Assembly: GCF_028596025.1 (NCBI RefSeq)
Contig: NZ_CP117167.1
Coordinates: forward strand, 5,890,001-5,954,000
DNA from: Mucilaginibacter jinjuensis
Lineage (GTDB): Bacteria > Bacteroidota > Bacteroidia > Sphingobacteriales > Sphingobacteriaceae
Length of the DNA: 64,000 nucleotides
Direction: 5' to 3'
The stretch's first letter is position 1. The number at the start of each line of letters is the position of its first letter. This document shows positions 51,492 to 59,916 of this stretch, one piece after another. The position numbers and the translations under genes are program-made. Below the pieces are notes generated by a model, which made no database searches, was not told the origin of the DNA, and saw nothing but the letters and a program-made list of their open reading frames with translations.

Positions 51492-51916
51492 CGTCATTGC
51501 GAGGTACGAAGCAATCTCATACCCACAATGTACAAAACATTCATAATTCATTACACTAACAACTCATCATATAAATCCTTCCATTCGGGATTAATTGAAT
51601 TAATAAGTTGCTCTTTATTTTTCCTATTACCGCCCTTTATTAATTTTTCTGTAGCAATCGCTTCTTCAATATGCGGGTAGAAACAATAATATACCAATCT
51701 ATCACAATTGTATTTTGAAGTAAAGCTGTTAGAGTGAATATGATTTTTATGTTCCCAGATTCTTTAAATTATATCTGATGTTACACCTGTATATAAAACA
51801 CTCTGGCGTTTGTTTGTCATGATGTAAATGCAGCCGCCTCTTTGCATTTGCGTGTTTGTGCTTTATTTAAGTTAGTTTTTCATAGGACTGAGATTGCTTC
51901 GTACCTCGCAATGACG
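51492..51916. mobile_element. 425-bp element with 28-bp terminal inverted repeats around a GIY-YIG gene
   Basis: Positions 51492-51519 and 51889-51916 are perfect 28-bp inverted repeats. Their outer part is the GTCATTGCGAGGTACGAAGC arm of the intergenic palindrome family. Between them lies only the small GIY-YIG nuclease gene. No target-site duplication of five or more bases was seen. The complete copies elsewhere in the window have a short loop instead of the gene. Confidence 0.75.
51551..51847 (-). pseudogene. GIY-YIG nuclease, broken by one nonsense codon
   Basis: Reading the minus strand from ATG 51847 gives MQRGGCIYIMTNKRQSVLY then TGVTSDII, followed by a TAA stop (51764-51766) at codon 28, then 70 further codons in the same frame: RIWEHKNHIHSNSF, YYCFYPHIEEAIATEKLIKG, INPEWKDLYDELLV, and a stop at 51551-51553. 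This is the whole length of the small single-domain GIY-YIG proteins of Bacteroidota (about 95-100 residues), with the Tyr pair, catalytic Arg in RIWEH and metal-binding Glu in ATEKLIKG. A single base change (probably AAA or CAA to TAA) explains the loss. The intact remainder suggests a recent mutation. Confidence 0.8.
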
Positions 51917-51941
51917 TGCAATTTAAAAGCCAGTTACAAAT

Positions 51942-53918
51942 TTAATACCTCAATAACCTCTCCATCACTTCCTCTAACCTCGAATTAGCCAGAAACTGTT
52001 TTTCTAAACCGGCATCCATTGGTATGGCAGTATCTAAACCTGCACAACGCATAATAGGGGCATCTAAGTAGTTAAAGCAATGCTCTGTTAGCGTGGCCGA
52101 AATTTCTGCGCCGAAACCACAGGTAAGGGTATCTTCATGGAGAATCAGTGCACGCCCCGTTTTTTTAACACTGGCCATTGCCGTTTCTTTATCCCAGGGT
52201 TGAAGGCTGCGCAGATCGATGAGATCGATGGAAATATCCGGATACTTATTGGCATACTCTAAAGCCCAATGTACACCGAGGCCGTAGGTTATAATAGTTA
52301 CATCTGTACCTTCCCGCACTGTTTTGGCTTTGCCTATTTCTACGTAGTAATCGCCTTCAGGTACCTCGTCCGTTAAAGTACGATACAGGTATTTATGTTC
52401 GAAATAGATTACCGGATTCGGGTCATCAATGGCCGACATCAACAAGCCCTTAGCATCTGCCGGAGTTGATGGATAAACTACTTTTAATCCGGGAGTCTTG
52501 GTAAACCATGCTTCATTACTTTGCGAATGGAATGGCCCCGCCCCAGTCCCCGCACCGGCTGGCATACGAATTACTACGTCGGCGTTTTGCCCCCAGCGGT
52601 AGTGTGATTTCGCCAGGTTATTTACAATCTGGTTAAAGCCAACACTTACAAAATCGGCAAACTGCATTTCTATAACCGATTTATATCCGTTGATAGATAA
52701 GCCCAATCCAGCTCCTATTATAGCCGATTCGCACAAAGGAGTATTACGTACACGGGCTTTACCAAACTCGTTCATAAAACCGTCTGTAATTTTAAACACA
52801 CCGCCATAGTCTGCAATATCCTGCCCCATTAATACCAGGTTGGGATATTTCCGCATTGATAGGCGCATGGCATCGCTAACGGCATCCATGTAACGTTTAG
52901 GAATACTTGCGTTATCGCTATTTTCCACAACTGGCTTATGCGGCATGTACATATCATCCAGTTCCGTTTGTATATCAGGAATAATCGCCGGTTCGTTTAA
53001 AGCCTTTTCTATTTCGGCTTCTATCTTCGGCACAAATTCGTTGAAGGTATAGCTCACCCAACTGGGCTGTAATATTTTTTCATCAAGCAAAAATTGTTCG
53101 AAACAAGTTACCGGGTCTTTGGCCTTCCAGATCTCGAACAAATGCGGCGGTACATATTTTACGCCAGAAGCTTCTTCATGACCGCGTCGACGGAAAGTCA
53201 TACACTCAATCAATACCGGACGAGGATTTTCTCTGATCTCCGTTGCAATTTCATTAATAGTATGGTAAACCTCAAGCAGGTTATTCCCATCAATCTGCCT
53301 ACCTTCTATTCCATAACCTTTAGCCTTATCAATCAGGTTCTCGCATTTATATTGCTCGGCAGTTGTGGTTGATAGTGCATAACCATTATTTTCTATCAGA
53401 AATATCACCGGCAGGTTCCATACAGCAGCCACGTTAATAGCCTCGTGAAAGTCGCCTTCACTGGTAGCACCCTCGCCGGTAAAAACCAATGTGGCTTTCT
53501 TCCGACCAGCTAAAACATCGGCAAGGGCAATACCGGTGGCTACCGCCATTTGCGGGCCGAGGTGCGAGATCATCCCTACAATTTTATAATGCTGTGTACC
53601 GAAATGGAACGAGCGGTCTCGCCCTTTGGTAAAACCTGCAGCTTTACCCTGCCATTGCGCCATCAAATTAAATAAAGGTATATTGCGCGTGGTAAATACC
53701 CCCAGGTTACGGTGCATGGGTAATATGAATTCATCCGGCTGCATGGCAAGCGTACTGCCAACAGCAATGGCTTCCTGACCAATGCCCGAAAACCACTTAC
53801 CAATGCGACCCTGGCGTAAAAGCACCAGCATTTTTTCTTCTATAAGCCTTGGCCACACAATTGCCTTGTAAAAGTTCAGCAAAGTGTCATGACTAAGATC
53901 TTTACGGTCGAAATTCAT
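51942..53918 (-). CDS. 2-oxoacid (branched-chain) dehydrogenase E1, fused alpha and beta subunits
   Basis: A 658-residue fused E1. The alpha half (1-~320) has the thiamine diphosphate site GEGATSEGDFHEAINVAAVWN followed by ENNGYAL, and the beta half (~335-658) starts KRYMDAVSDAMRLSMRKYPN, with GQDIADYGGVFKITDGF and MRMPAGAGTGAG-type motifs and the C-terminal LILHEDTLTCGFGAEISATL. The fusion is usual in Bacteroidota. It decarboxylates 2-oxoacids, probably from Val/Leu/Ile, and hands the acyl group to a lipoyl E2 encoded elsewhere. Monocistronic, divergent from the DUF4198 gene. Confidence 0.93.
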   Translation of the reverse strand: MNFDRKDLSHDTLLNFYKAIVWPRLIEEKMLVLLRQGRIGKWFSGIGQEAIAVGSTLAMQPDEFILPMHRNLGVFTTRNIPLFNLMAQWQGKAAGFTKGRDRSFHFGTQHYKIVGMISHLGPQMAVATGIALADVLAGRKKATLVFTGEGATSEGDFHEAINVAAVWNLPVIFLIENNGYALSTTTAEQYKCENLIDKAKGYGIEGRQIDGNNLLEVYHTINEIATEIRENPRPVLIECMTFRRRGHEEASGVKYVPPHLFEIWKAKDPVTCFEQFLLDEKILQPSWVSYTFNEFVPKIEAEIEKALNEPAIIPDIQTELDDMYMPHKPVVENSDNASIPKRYMDAVSDAMRLSMRKYPNLVLMGQDIADYGGVFKITDGFMNEFGKARVRNTPLCESAIIGAGLGLSINGYKSVIEMQFADFVSVGFNQIVNNLAKSHYRWGQNADVVIRMPAGAGTGAGPFHSQSNEAWFTKTPGLKVVYPSTPADAKGLLMSAIDDPNPVIYFEHKYLYRTLTDEVPEGDYYVEIGKAKTVREGTDVTIITYGLGVHWALEYANKYPDISIDLIDLRSLQPWDKETAMASVKKTGRALILHEDTLTCGFGAEISATLTEHCFNYLDAPIMRCAGLDTAIPMDAGLEKQFLANSRLEEVMERLLRY

Positions 53919-53950
53919 AGAGCTAAACTAATGGAAATTTTAAAACTTTG

Positions 53951-53958
53951 TATGTTTG
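53951..53958 (+). promoter_or_regulatory. Predicted -7 promoter element of the DUF4198 gene
   Basis: TATGTTTG matches TAnnTTTG and lies 19 bp before the ATG. No -33 box seen at the usual spacing. Confidence 0.4.
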
Positions 53959-53977
53959 AGCAATTATTACTACTGAA

Positions 53978-54829
53978 ATGAAAAAACCTTTACTTATACT
54001 GCTGTTTTTAACCTGTACTATCGGCTCTGCCTTTAGCCAAACCGGCTATTTTTTATTGCCCGAAAACTTCTACCCGCAAAAAGGCGAAGACTTAAACCTT
54101 CACTTATTAAGCGGAAATGCTTTTAGTAGTGGATCTGAGCAACAATTTGATGCACAAAATACAATGAAAGCGATGTTGTTTGATGGCGGGAAGCCAACAG
54201 ATCTTAGTGCTTTATTCAAACAAAAGAATGTGCCCGTTTTAACCAGTAAGCTATCAAACACAGGTATGGTTCTTTTAACCGTGGTTGAACAGCAAATTGC
54301 AGACATCAGCCGAAAAAAATATGTTAATTATTTAACTGATAACGGCCTCGATAAAATTGCCGACGGCTTGAAACAGTTTCAGCAAAGTTTCAGGCAAAAA
54401 ACTATCTGTACTGCCAAAACATTGGTAGCCGTTGAAAAAAACGGTGGTAGTGTACAAGAGAAACCTTTGAAAGAAGACTATGAGCTGATTTTAAAGCAAA
54501 ACCCCTACAAAGGCAGTTATGGCGATGATATTACCGCGGTATTGCTTTTTAAAGGCCAGCCCATTAAAGGCGAAAAGGTAACATTAATAGTGCGCACACC
54601 TAAGGGGACTGAGTTTCCTCAGCTTTTAGCTACCGACGAAACGGGTTCTGTATTTATCAAATTAAGCCGTGAGGGCACGTATATGTTACAGTCTATCCAT
54701 ATCGAAGCTGCTAAAGATCAGCAAGCAGCTGATTTTGATGCATGGCAAACCTCATTCACCTTTGCATTTAGCAGTACCAATACCCAACCTAACACTTACA
54801 AAGAGTTTGGCATGGGTAACGTACACTAA
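53978..54829 (+). CDS. DUF4198-like exported protein
   Basis: A 283-residue protein with a signal peptide (TCTIGSAFSQ). FLLPENFYPQKGEDLNLHLLSGNAF and the C-terminal domain with KGQPIKGEKVTLIVRTPKGTEFPQ and LLATDETGSVFIKLSREGTYML are typical of DUF4198, a periplasmic beta-sandwich family sometimes linked to Ni/Co transport. No transport genes are adjacent, so a metal role is not supported here. The last 4 bases overlap the convergent reductase gene. Confidence 0.8.
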   Translation: MKKPLLILLFLTCTIGSAFSQTGYFLLPENFYPQKGEDLNLHLLSGNAFSSGSEQQFDAQNTMKAMLFDGGKPTDLSALFKQKNVPVLTSKLSNTGMVLLTVVEQQIADISRKKYVNYLTDNGLDKIADGLKQFQQSFRQKTICTAKTLVAVEKNGGSVQEKPLKEDYELILKQNPYKGSYGDDITAVLLFKGQPIKGEKVTLIVRTPKGTEFPQLLATDETGSVFIKLSREGTYMLQSIHIEAAKDQQAADFDAWQTSFTFAFSSTNTQPNTYKEFGMGNVH

Positions 54830-55383
54830 TAATCGGCCCCGGCTATATTATTAAGATCGAATTTGGGGAGTAATTGGTACCTCAGTTGTACCAACCCGCT
54901 CGAATAAGGTATTGTTTCAACCAGTTGCAGGTCGGTACGTTCGGTAATTGATTGAAACAATGCTTTGCCCCCACCCAATAGTATCGGGTGGATAGAAAGC
55001 AAAAACTCATCAACCAAGCCATTTGCCATAAAACTGCTTAATAAAGATGCCCCTCCAAAAAACCAAATGCTTTTACCCTCCTGGTTTTTAATCGCGTTTA
55101 CATCTTCAACCAGGTTTGCGCCCGAAATTATCTCTACATTATCGTGTTGTACTTCGGCAAGCGTATCCGAAAACACATACATTTTAGCAGAACTGAAATG
55201 ACTTATCTCGCCTGTATTGGTCAACAGTTCGTAGCTTTTTCGGCCCACAAATAAGGTGTCAATACTATCCCAAAACTCTGTTAGGCCGTAATCCTGATCC
55301 ATCAGGCACCAATCGTATTCACCATTAGGTCCTTCAATAAAACCATCGAGGCTTACAGCCAGGTTTAATATTACTTTACGCAT
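54826..55383 (-). CDS. Dihydrofolate reductase/RibD-like reductase
   Basis: A 185-residue protein of the RibD C-terminal/DHFR-like family. It begins MRKVILNLAVSLDGFIEGPNGEYDW and has the NADPH-binding region GKSIWFFGGASLLSSFM, then LLSIHPILLGGGKALF. Such stand-alone proteins are common in Bacteroidota and their substrate is unknown; they are not the essential DHFR. The start overlaps the LutB-like stop by one base (TAATG), so it is translationally coupled to that gene. Confidence 0.88.
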   Translation of the reverse strand: MRKVILNLAVSLDGFIEGPNGEYDWCLMDQDYGLTEFWDSIDTLFVGRKSYELLTNTGEISHFSSAKMYVFSDTLAEVQHDNVEIISGANLVEDVNAIKNQEGKSIWFFGGASLLSSFMANGLVDEFLLSIHPILLGGGKALFQSITERTDLQLVETIPYSSGLVQLRYQLLPKFDLNNIAGADY

Positions 55384-56768
55384 TATGAGTTTTCGTTATG
55401 GCCTTTTTTCCAAAGCTCGGTAAAAGATTGTTCGGCCACTTTGGGTAATTCGCGGTGCGGGCCGAAGCTCTTTTTAAAGAAAGTTTTGAGCATAAAGTTT
55501 TTGGTTCTTCCTTTAAAAAAATCCATCCACTTACGGTTAAGCATCATTTTGGTAAATCCGCTCCAGCCCCATTGCTCCTTTTTATCTACCAATTGCTCTT
55601 TAACCGCATCACGGCGGTTAAGCAGCAGCATTTTGTGTATATCTATCTTAACCGGGCAAACCTCGGTACAACGGCCGCAAAGGGTTGATGCGTAGCTGAG
55701 GTGCTTAAAGTCTTGCATGCCCTGCTCGTGCGGGGTAATTACAGAGCCTATTGGCCCGCTATAGGTAGTATTATAGCTATGGCCTCCAATATTTTTATAA
55801 ACCGGGCAGGCATTTAAACAAGCCCCGCAGCGGATACAATATAAACCCTGGCGCTGCTCTTTTTGTGCCAGCAGATCGGTGCGGCCATTATCCAGCAAAA
55901 TCACATACATTTCTTCCGGCCCATCGCTTTCACCTGGTTGGCGGGGGCCGCTTAAAATGCTGTTGTAAACTGTTAAATTCTGACCGGTGCCGTGTGTTGA
56001 AAGCATCGGCCAAAACAGGTTCAGATCCGTTAATGCAGGAATGATCTTCTCGATACCTGCAATGGCAATATGTATTTTAGGGAAAGTTGTGCTTAAGCGT
56101 GCGTTGCCTTCGTTCTCGCTAATGGCAATGCTGCCGGTATCTGCAATTAAAAAGTTAGCGCCGGTAATACCCACATCTGCCTGCACGTATTTTTCTCTCA
56201 ATAATTCGCGGGCTTTCAGGGTTAGTTGTTCGGGTGTGGCATCTATCGGTGTACCGAAACGTTCGTTAAATAACTCTGCAATGTTTTCTTTAGAAAGATG
56301 CATGGCAGGCGTTACGATATGATACGGCTTCTGGCCGAGCAGTTGTACTATATATTCGCCCAGGTCTGTTTCTAACGATTCGATATGATGGCTTTCCAAA
56401 AACTCATTCAGTTCGAGTTCTTCTGTAGTCATTGACTTGGATTTCACTACCGTTTTGGCATTAGCCCGCTGGATGATATTCAGAATTTCGCGGTTAGCTT
56501 CTTCGGCATCATTAGCCCAAATTACCTTGCCTCCCCTGCGTTGAAAATTAGCTTCAAACTCGGGTAAAAACTTATCGAGGTTCTCCATTACACGCCATTT
56601 AATCACATGCGATTTACGTTTAGCGTAATCAAGGTTGATTAATCTGGCTAGTCCTTTTGTTACCGCCGCATCATACTTACCAATATTATAATTGATAATA
56701 CGCCTGTGATCAAGATCAAAGGCCTTATTCTCAGCGGCTGTCAGGAAATCTTCGGCAATGGTAGGCAT
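55383..56768 (-). CDS. LutB/LldF-like iron-sulfur protein
   Basis: A 461-residue protein related to LutB, part of the LutABC L-lactate oxidation complex. The C-terminal half carries two [4Fe-4S] ferredoxin motifs, YCIRCGACLNACPVYK and LCGRCTEVCPVKID. The N-terminal half is the LUD domain with TVVKSKSMTTEELELNEFL and AVADTGSIAIS-type motifs. LutA and LutC are not adjacent in this window, so they are either elsewhere or this protein acts alone. It is the first gene of a two-gene operon with the reductase. Confidence 0.9.
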   Translation of the reverse strand: MPTIAEDFLTAAENKAFDLDHRRIINYNIGKYDAAVTKGLARLINLDYAKRKSHVIKWRVMENLDKFLPEFEANFQRRGGKVIWANDAEEANREILNIIQRANAKTVVKSKSMTTEELELNEFLESHHIESLETDLGEYIVQLLGQKPYHIVTPAMHLSKENIAELFNERFGTPIDATPEQLTLKARELLREKYVQADVGITGANFLIADTGSIAISENEGNARLSTTFPKIHIAIAGIEKIIPALTDLNLFWPMLSTHGTGQNLTVYNSILSGPRQPGESDGPEEMYVILLDNGRTDLLAQKEQRQGLYCIRCGACLNACPVYKNIGGHSYNTTYSGPIGSVITPHEQGMQDFKHLSYASTLCGRCTEVCPVKIDIHKMLLLNRRDAVKEQLVDKKEQWGWSGFTKMMLNRKWMDFFKGRTKNFMLKTFFKKSFGPHRELPKVAEQSFTELWKKGHNENS

Positions 56769-56793
56769 ATCGGTAAAATTAAAATATTTGCAG

Positions 56794-56840
56794 CCAATAA
56801 AAGAAAAAAGCGGCTCTTGGCCGCTTTTTTCTTTTATTGG
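56794..56840 (-). terminator. Perfect 21-bp hairpin, bidirectional terminator
   Basis: Arms 56794-56814 and 56820-56840 (GCCGC core, A/T-rich outer part) are perfectly complementary, with a 5-base loop. On the minus strand the T-run is TTTTTTCTTTTATTGG. It ends the M28 peptidase gene, and its left end is only 26 bp from the LutB-like start. Confidence 0.85.
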
Positions 56841-56935
56841 AGTCCGAAAGTCCGTGAGTCGGCAAGTCCGAAAGAAAAAGCGATAGCTTAGATTCTTCTC
56901 TTTCGGACTTCCTGACTTACGGTATCTTCGACTTA
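56841..56935. repeat. Word-type inverted repeat after the M28 peptidase gene
   Basis: The left arm has AGTCCGAAAGTCCGTGAGTC and AAGTCCGAAAG words; the right arm has CTTTCGGACTTCCTGACTTAC and CTTCGACTTAC. It pairs over most of its length and lies between the peptidase stop and the terminator hairpin. Confidence 0.65.
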
Positions 56936-58450
56936 CTTCGCCTCTACATCAACAACCGGGCGTTTATCGCGGTTAGCTAAATCCCAGCCTGTGTAAAACA
57001 CCAGTTGGGCACGCTTAACCAACATCGGGAAGTTGATTTTACTTACCTCATCGCCAGGTTTGTGGTAGTCCTGATGTTCGCCATCAAAATAAAAAATGAT
57101 GGGCACACCATGTTTAGCGAAATTGTAATGATCAGATCGGTAGTAAAAACGGTTAGGATCATTAGGGTCGTCATATTTATAATCCAGTACCAGGTTTGTG
57201 TAGTTGGTATTAGCGTCCTCGTTTACTTTGTGTAAAGTAGTGCTCAGCATGGCCGAACCAATTACATAAACATAGTTAGACGAATCTGCTTTACCCTGGT
57301 GCTCATAACCTGTACGGCCAATCATATCGATGTTTAAATCGGCAATGGTACGCTCCAATGGAATAACCGGATGATCTGTATAATACTCAGAACCCAACAA
57401 GCCTTTTTCTTCGCCCACGTTACCTAAAAATAAGATACTGCGGCGCGGGCCATGTCCTTGCTTTTTAGCCTGCGTAAAGGCAGTAGCAATTTCGAGGATA
57501 CCGGTTGTACCAGAGCCATCATCATCGGCACCGTTATTGACTTTATCGGGGCCATTAGGGTTAAGGCCGATGTGATCGTAGTGTGCAGAAAATACTAAAA
57601 CCTCGTCTTTAAGTTTCGGATCAGAGCCTGGTAAGAAACCTACTACGTCAACCGCTTTGGCATCTTTGGTAATATATTCATAACTAACAGCGAGCTCAGT
57701 TTTAAGCGTTTGTACTTGCGGGGCCGCAATCAATTGTGCGTAAGTTTTACCGCTGTTTTTCAACAATTGGTCTGCTGTAGCCACATTAATATTAAAATAT
57801 GGTATTGTGGTAGCTGTGGTAGCATTTTCTTTCTTCAGCCCGATACGTTCTGCTCCGTTAATACCGCGGATGCGTGAGTTGGTACTTGCTACAAAAATTA
57901 AAGCCGGCTTTTTAGCCTGGATATTTTTTAACACTTGCTGAAAGCGCGCCATTACCTGTCTTACACCTTCATTAGCGCCTGGTTTAGCTTCGTTAGAAAC
58001 CAATACTACTTTTCCGGCAATGTCAACAGCACTAAGATCGGCATCGGTAGCATTACTTATAAATACAATTTCGCTGGCTTTTACATTGCCGTTTGCAGAA
58101 ATACCGGCAGCGGTGTAATCCTTACCATAAACAGGCTGAGAACCATTAATATCGAGCGCACTTACTTTTGCTGATATAGCCGTAAGCGGAACATCTAGAA
58201 AATATAAGCCATTATTAGCGCCCTGCAATCCAAGCTTTTTAAACTCTCCCGAAAGGTAATTCGCTGCTTTGTCTGCTCCGGGCTGACCGGTTTCGCGGCC
58301 TTCAAAATCATCAGAAGCAATAATAGAAAGATGTTTATGTGCATCTTCTACGGTGATATACTTAGCAAATTTTTCGGCAACAGGGTCTTTCTGCGCGAAG
58401 GTGCAATTTGCAGTAAGCAAGGCAAAAGCGCCTAAGTAAATTTTTCTCAT
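56933..58450 (-). CDS. M28 family zinc aminopeptidase, secreted
   Basis: A 505-residue protein with a signal peptide (LTANCTFAQKDP), a PA domain at about 105-210 and a C-terminal M28 catalytic domain. The zinc ligands are in FSAHYDHIGLNPNG (His), NNGADDDGSGTTG (bridging Asp), GEEKGLLGSEYY (Glu pair), INIDMIGR-type NIDMIGR (Asp) and a final His in RSDHYNFAKHGVP or DYHKPGDE. It removes N-terminal amino acids from peptides in the periplasm. A strong terminator follows. Confidence 0.94.
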   Translation of the reverse strand: MRKIYLGAFALLTANCTFAQKDPVAEKFAKYITVEDAHKHLSIIASDDFEGRETGQPGADKAANYLSGEFKKLGLQGANNGLYFLDVPLTAISAKVSALDINGSQPVYGKDYTAAGISANGNVKASEIVFISNATDADLSAVDIAGKVVLVSNEAKPGANEGVRQVMARFQQVLKNIQAKKPALIFVASTNSRIRGINGAERIGLKKENATTATTIPYFNINVATADQLLKNSGKTYAQLIAAPQVQTLKTELAVSYEYITKDAKAVDVVGFLPGSDPKLKDEVLVFSAHYDHIGLNPNGPDKVNNGADDDGSGTTGILEIATAFTQAKKQGHGPRRSILFLGNVGEEKGLLGSEYYTDHPVIPLERTIADLNIDMIGRTGYEHQGKADSSNYVYVIGSAMLSTTLHKVNEDANTNYTNLVLDYKYDDPNDPNRFYYRSDHYNFAKHGVPIIFYFDGEHQDYHKPGDEVSKINFPMLVKRAQLVFYTGWDLANRDKRPVVDVEAK

Positions 58451-58540
58451 ACAAGGGTTATTTATCTAAATAACAAATATGTATTTTTTATACCGGCTTG
58501 CGTAATATGTTGCAATACCGTTACAAAAGGAGAATAATAC

Positions 58541-58975
58541 TTAGCAGCTTATTTTATTAACCCTATCAGCATGGCGGCCACCTTCAAACCCGGTGGTGAG
58601 GAAAATTTCTACAATTTGTTTGGCTTCTTCTACCGAAATAAACCGTGCCGGGATACATAATACGTTGGCATTGTTGTGCTGACGAACCAATGCAGCAACT
58701 TCGGCATTCCAGCACAAACCTGCACGGATGCCCTGATGTTTATTGGCTGTAATGGCTACACCATTGGCACTTCCACATATCAGGATACCGAAATCATATT
58801 CGCCGTTTTCAACAGCACTGGCAACGGGATGCGCAAAATCAGGATAATCAACAGAAGTGGCACTGTATGTACCAAAATCTTTAAGCTCAGCTGCCTTAAT
58901 AAAGGCAGCTAAAGCTTGTTTATATTCAAAACCGGCGTGGTCTGAGCCAATCGCGATTTTTAAATCAGTATTCAT
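58541..58975 (-). CDS. rpiB: Ribose-5-phosphate isomerase B
   Basis: A 144-residue RpiB/LacAB sugar isomerase that interconverts ribose 5-phosphate and ribulose 5-phosphate. IGSDHAGFEYKQALAAF at residue ~9 and GILICGSANGVAITANKHQGIRAG hold the phosphate and catalytic Cys; ARFISVEEAKQIV is the C-terminal helix. It lies 1 bp after tatC and probably shares its transcript. Confidence 0.93.
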   Translation of the reverse strand: MNTDLKIAIGSDHAGFEYKQALAAFIKAAELKDFGTYSATSVDYPDFAHPVASAVENGEYDFGILICGSANGVAITANKHQGIRAGLCWNAEVAALVRQHNNANVLCIPARFISVEEAKQIVEIFLTTGFEGGRHADRVNKISC

Positions 58976-58976
58976 C

Positions 58977-59840
58977 TTATAAGTCTAACTCTTTCGCTCT
59001 TGCTAATTTCCTTTTCTCTACAATAGCCGCTACAACTATACCCACTTCATATAATACAAACAACGGGATACTTACCACGGTCATGGTTAACATATCGGGC
59101 GTTGGTGTTACAACGGCGGCAATAATCAAAATAATTACGATGGCATAACGACGTGTTGAGCGCATAATTTTAGCCGTAAGCACACCCAGGTTAGCCAGAA
59201 TATAAATTAAGATTGGCAACTCGAATACCGCACCTGTAGCCAGTGTTAGCGTGGCCACCGATGAGATGTAAGAATCAATATCAAACAAGTTTTTGATCTT
59301 ATCGCTAACTGTATAACTTGAAAGGAAGTTAATAGACATTGGCGAAATTACATAGTAGCCAAAAAGCACACCTAAAGCAAACAGGAAGCTGGCGTAAAAT
59401 ACAAATCCGCTGGCTGCTTTACGCTCCTTTTCGTGCAATGCCGGTCTGATAAAGCGCCATAATTCCCACAGTAAATAGGGGAAACCCAAAGTTAGGCCTA
59501 TAAGCAGGGATGAGTTGATCTGTAAAGTAAACTGACCGGCCATTTCCGTATTGATCAGGTCTACATGGATTTTGTCGAAGCACCAGCCCGAGCTATGTAA
59601 CATGTCACCAATCTTACACATCATGCGGTAGGTCCAGAAGGTAGGCTTGCTGGGGCCCATAATAACCACATCAAAAATCTTATCGTAGTAGATGAATACA
59701 CCTATGGTAATAATTACAATTGCAATGGATGACCTTACCAGGTGCCAGCGTAACTCTTCTATGTGGTCAAAAAATGACATCTCGGCCTCCATAGACTTAC
59801 TTTTTTGCTTGATGGCCTTTACTATTCTATTGTCGCTCAT
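58977..59840 (-). CDS. tatC: Twin-arginine translocase subunit TatC
   Basis: A 287-residue six-helix membrane protein, the core receptor for twin-arginine signal peptides. SFFDHIEELRWHLVRS with the conserved Glu is near residue 21, FPYLLWELWRFIRPALHEKE lies before the third helix, and SPMSINFLSSY follows in the periplasmic loop. The N-terminal 18 residues are a basic extension. TatA is not adjacent. A hairpin separates it from accC. Confidence 0.95.
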   Translation of the reverse strand: MSDNRIVKAIKQKSKSMEAEMSFFDHIEELRWHLVRSSIAIVIITIGVFIYYDKIFDVVIMGPSKPTFWTYRMMCKIGDMLHSSGWCFDKIHVDLINTEMAGQFTLQINSSLLIGLTLGFPYLLWELWRFIRPALHEKERKAASGFVFYASFLFALGVLFGYYVISPMSINFLSSYTVSDKIKNLFDIDSYISSVATLTLATGAVFELPILIYILANLGVLTAKIMRSTRRYAIVIILIIAAVVTPTPDMLTMTVVSIPLFVLYEVGIVVAAIVEKRKLARAKELDL

Positions 59841-59854
59841 GTGTGGGTAAACAA

Positions 59855-59888
59855 AAATACCATTCTATTTAAATTTAGAATGGTATTT
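59855..59888 (-). terminator. Hairpin between accC and tatC
   Basis: Perfect 13-bp arms AAATACCATTCTA and its complement with an 8-base loop; on the minus strand TTTTTGT follows. It probably ends the fatty-acid operon. Confidence 0.75.
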
Positions 59889-59916
59889 GTAATATAAATC
59901 TATATACGAAAAAACG

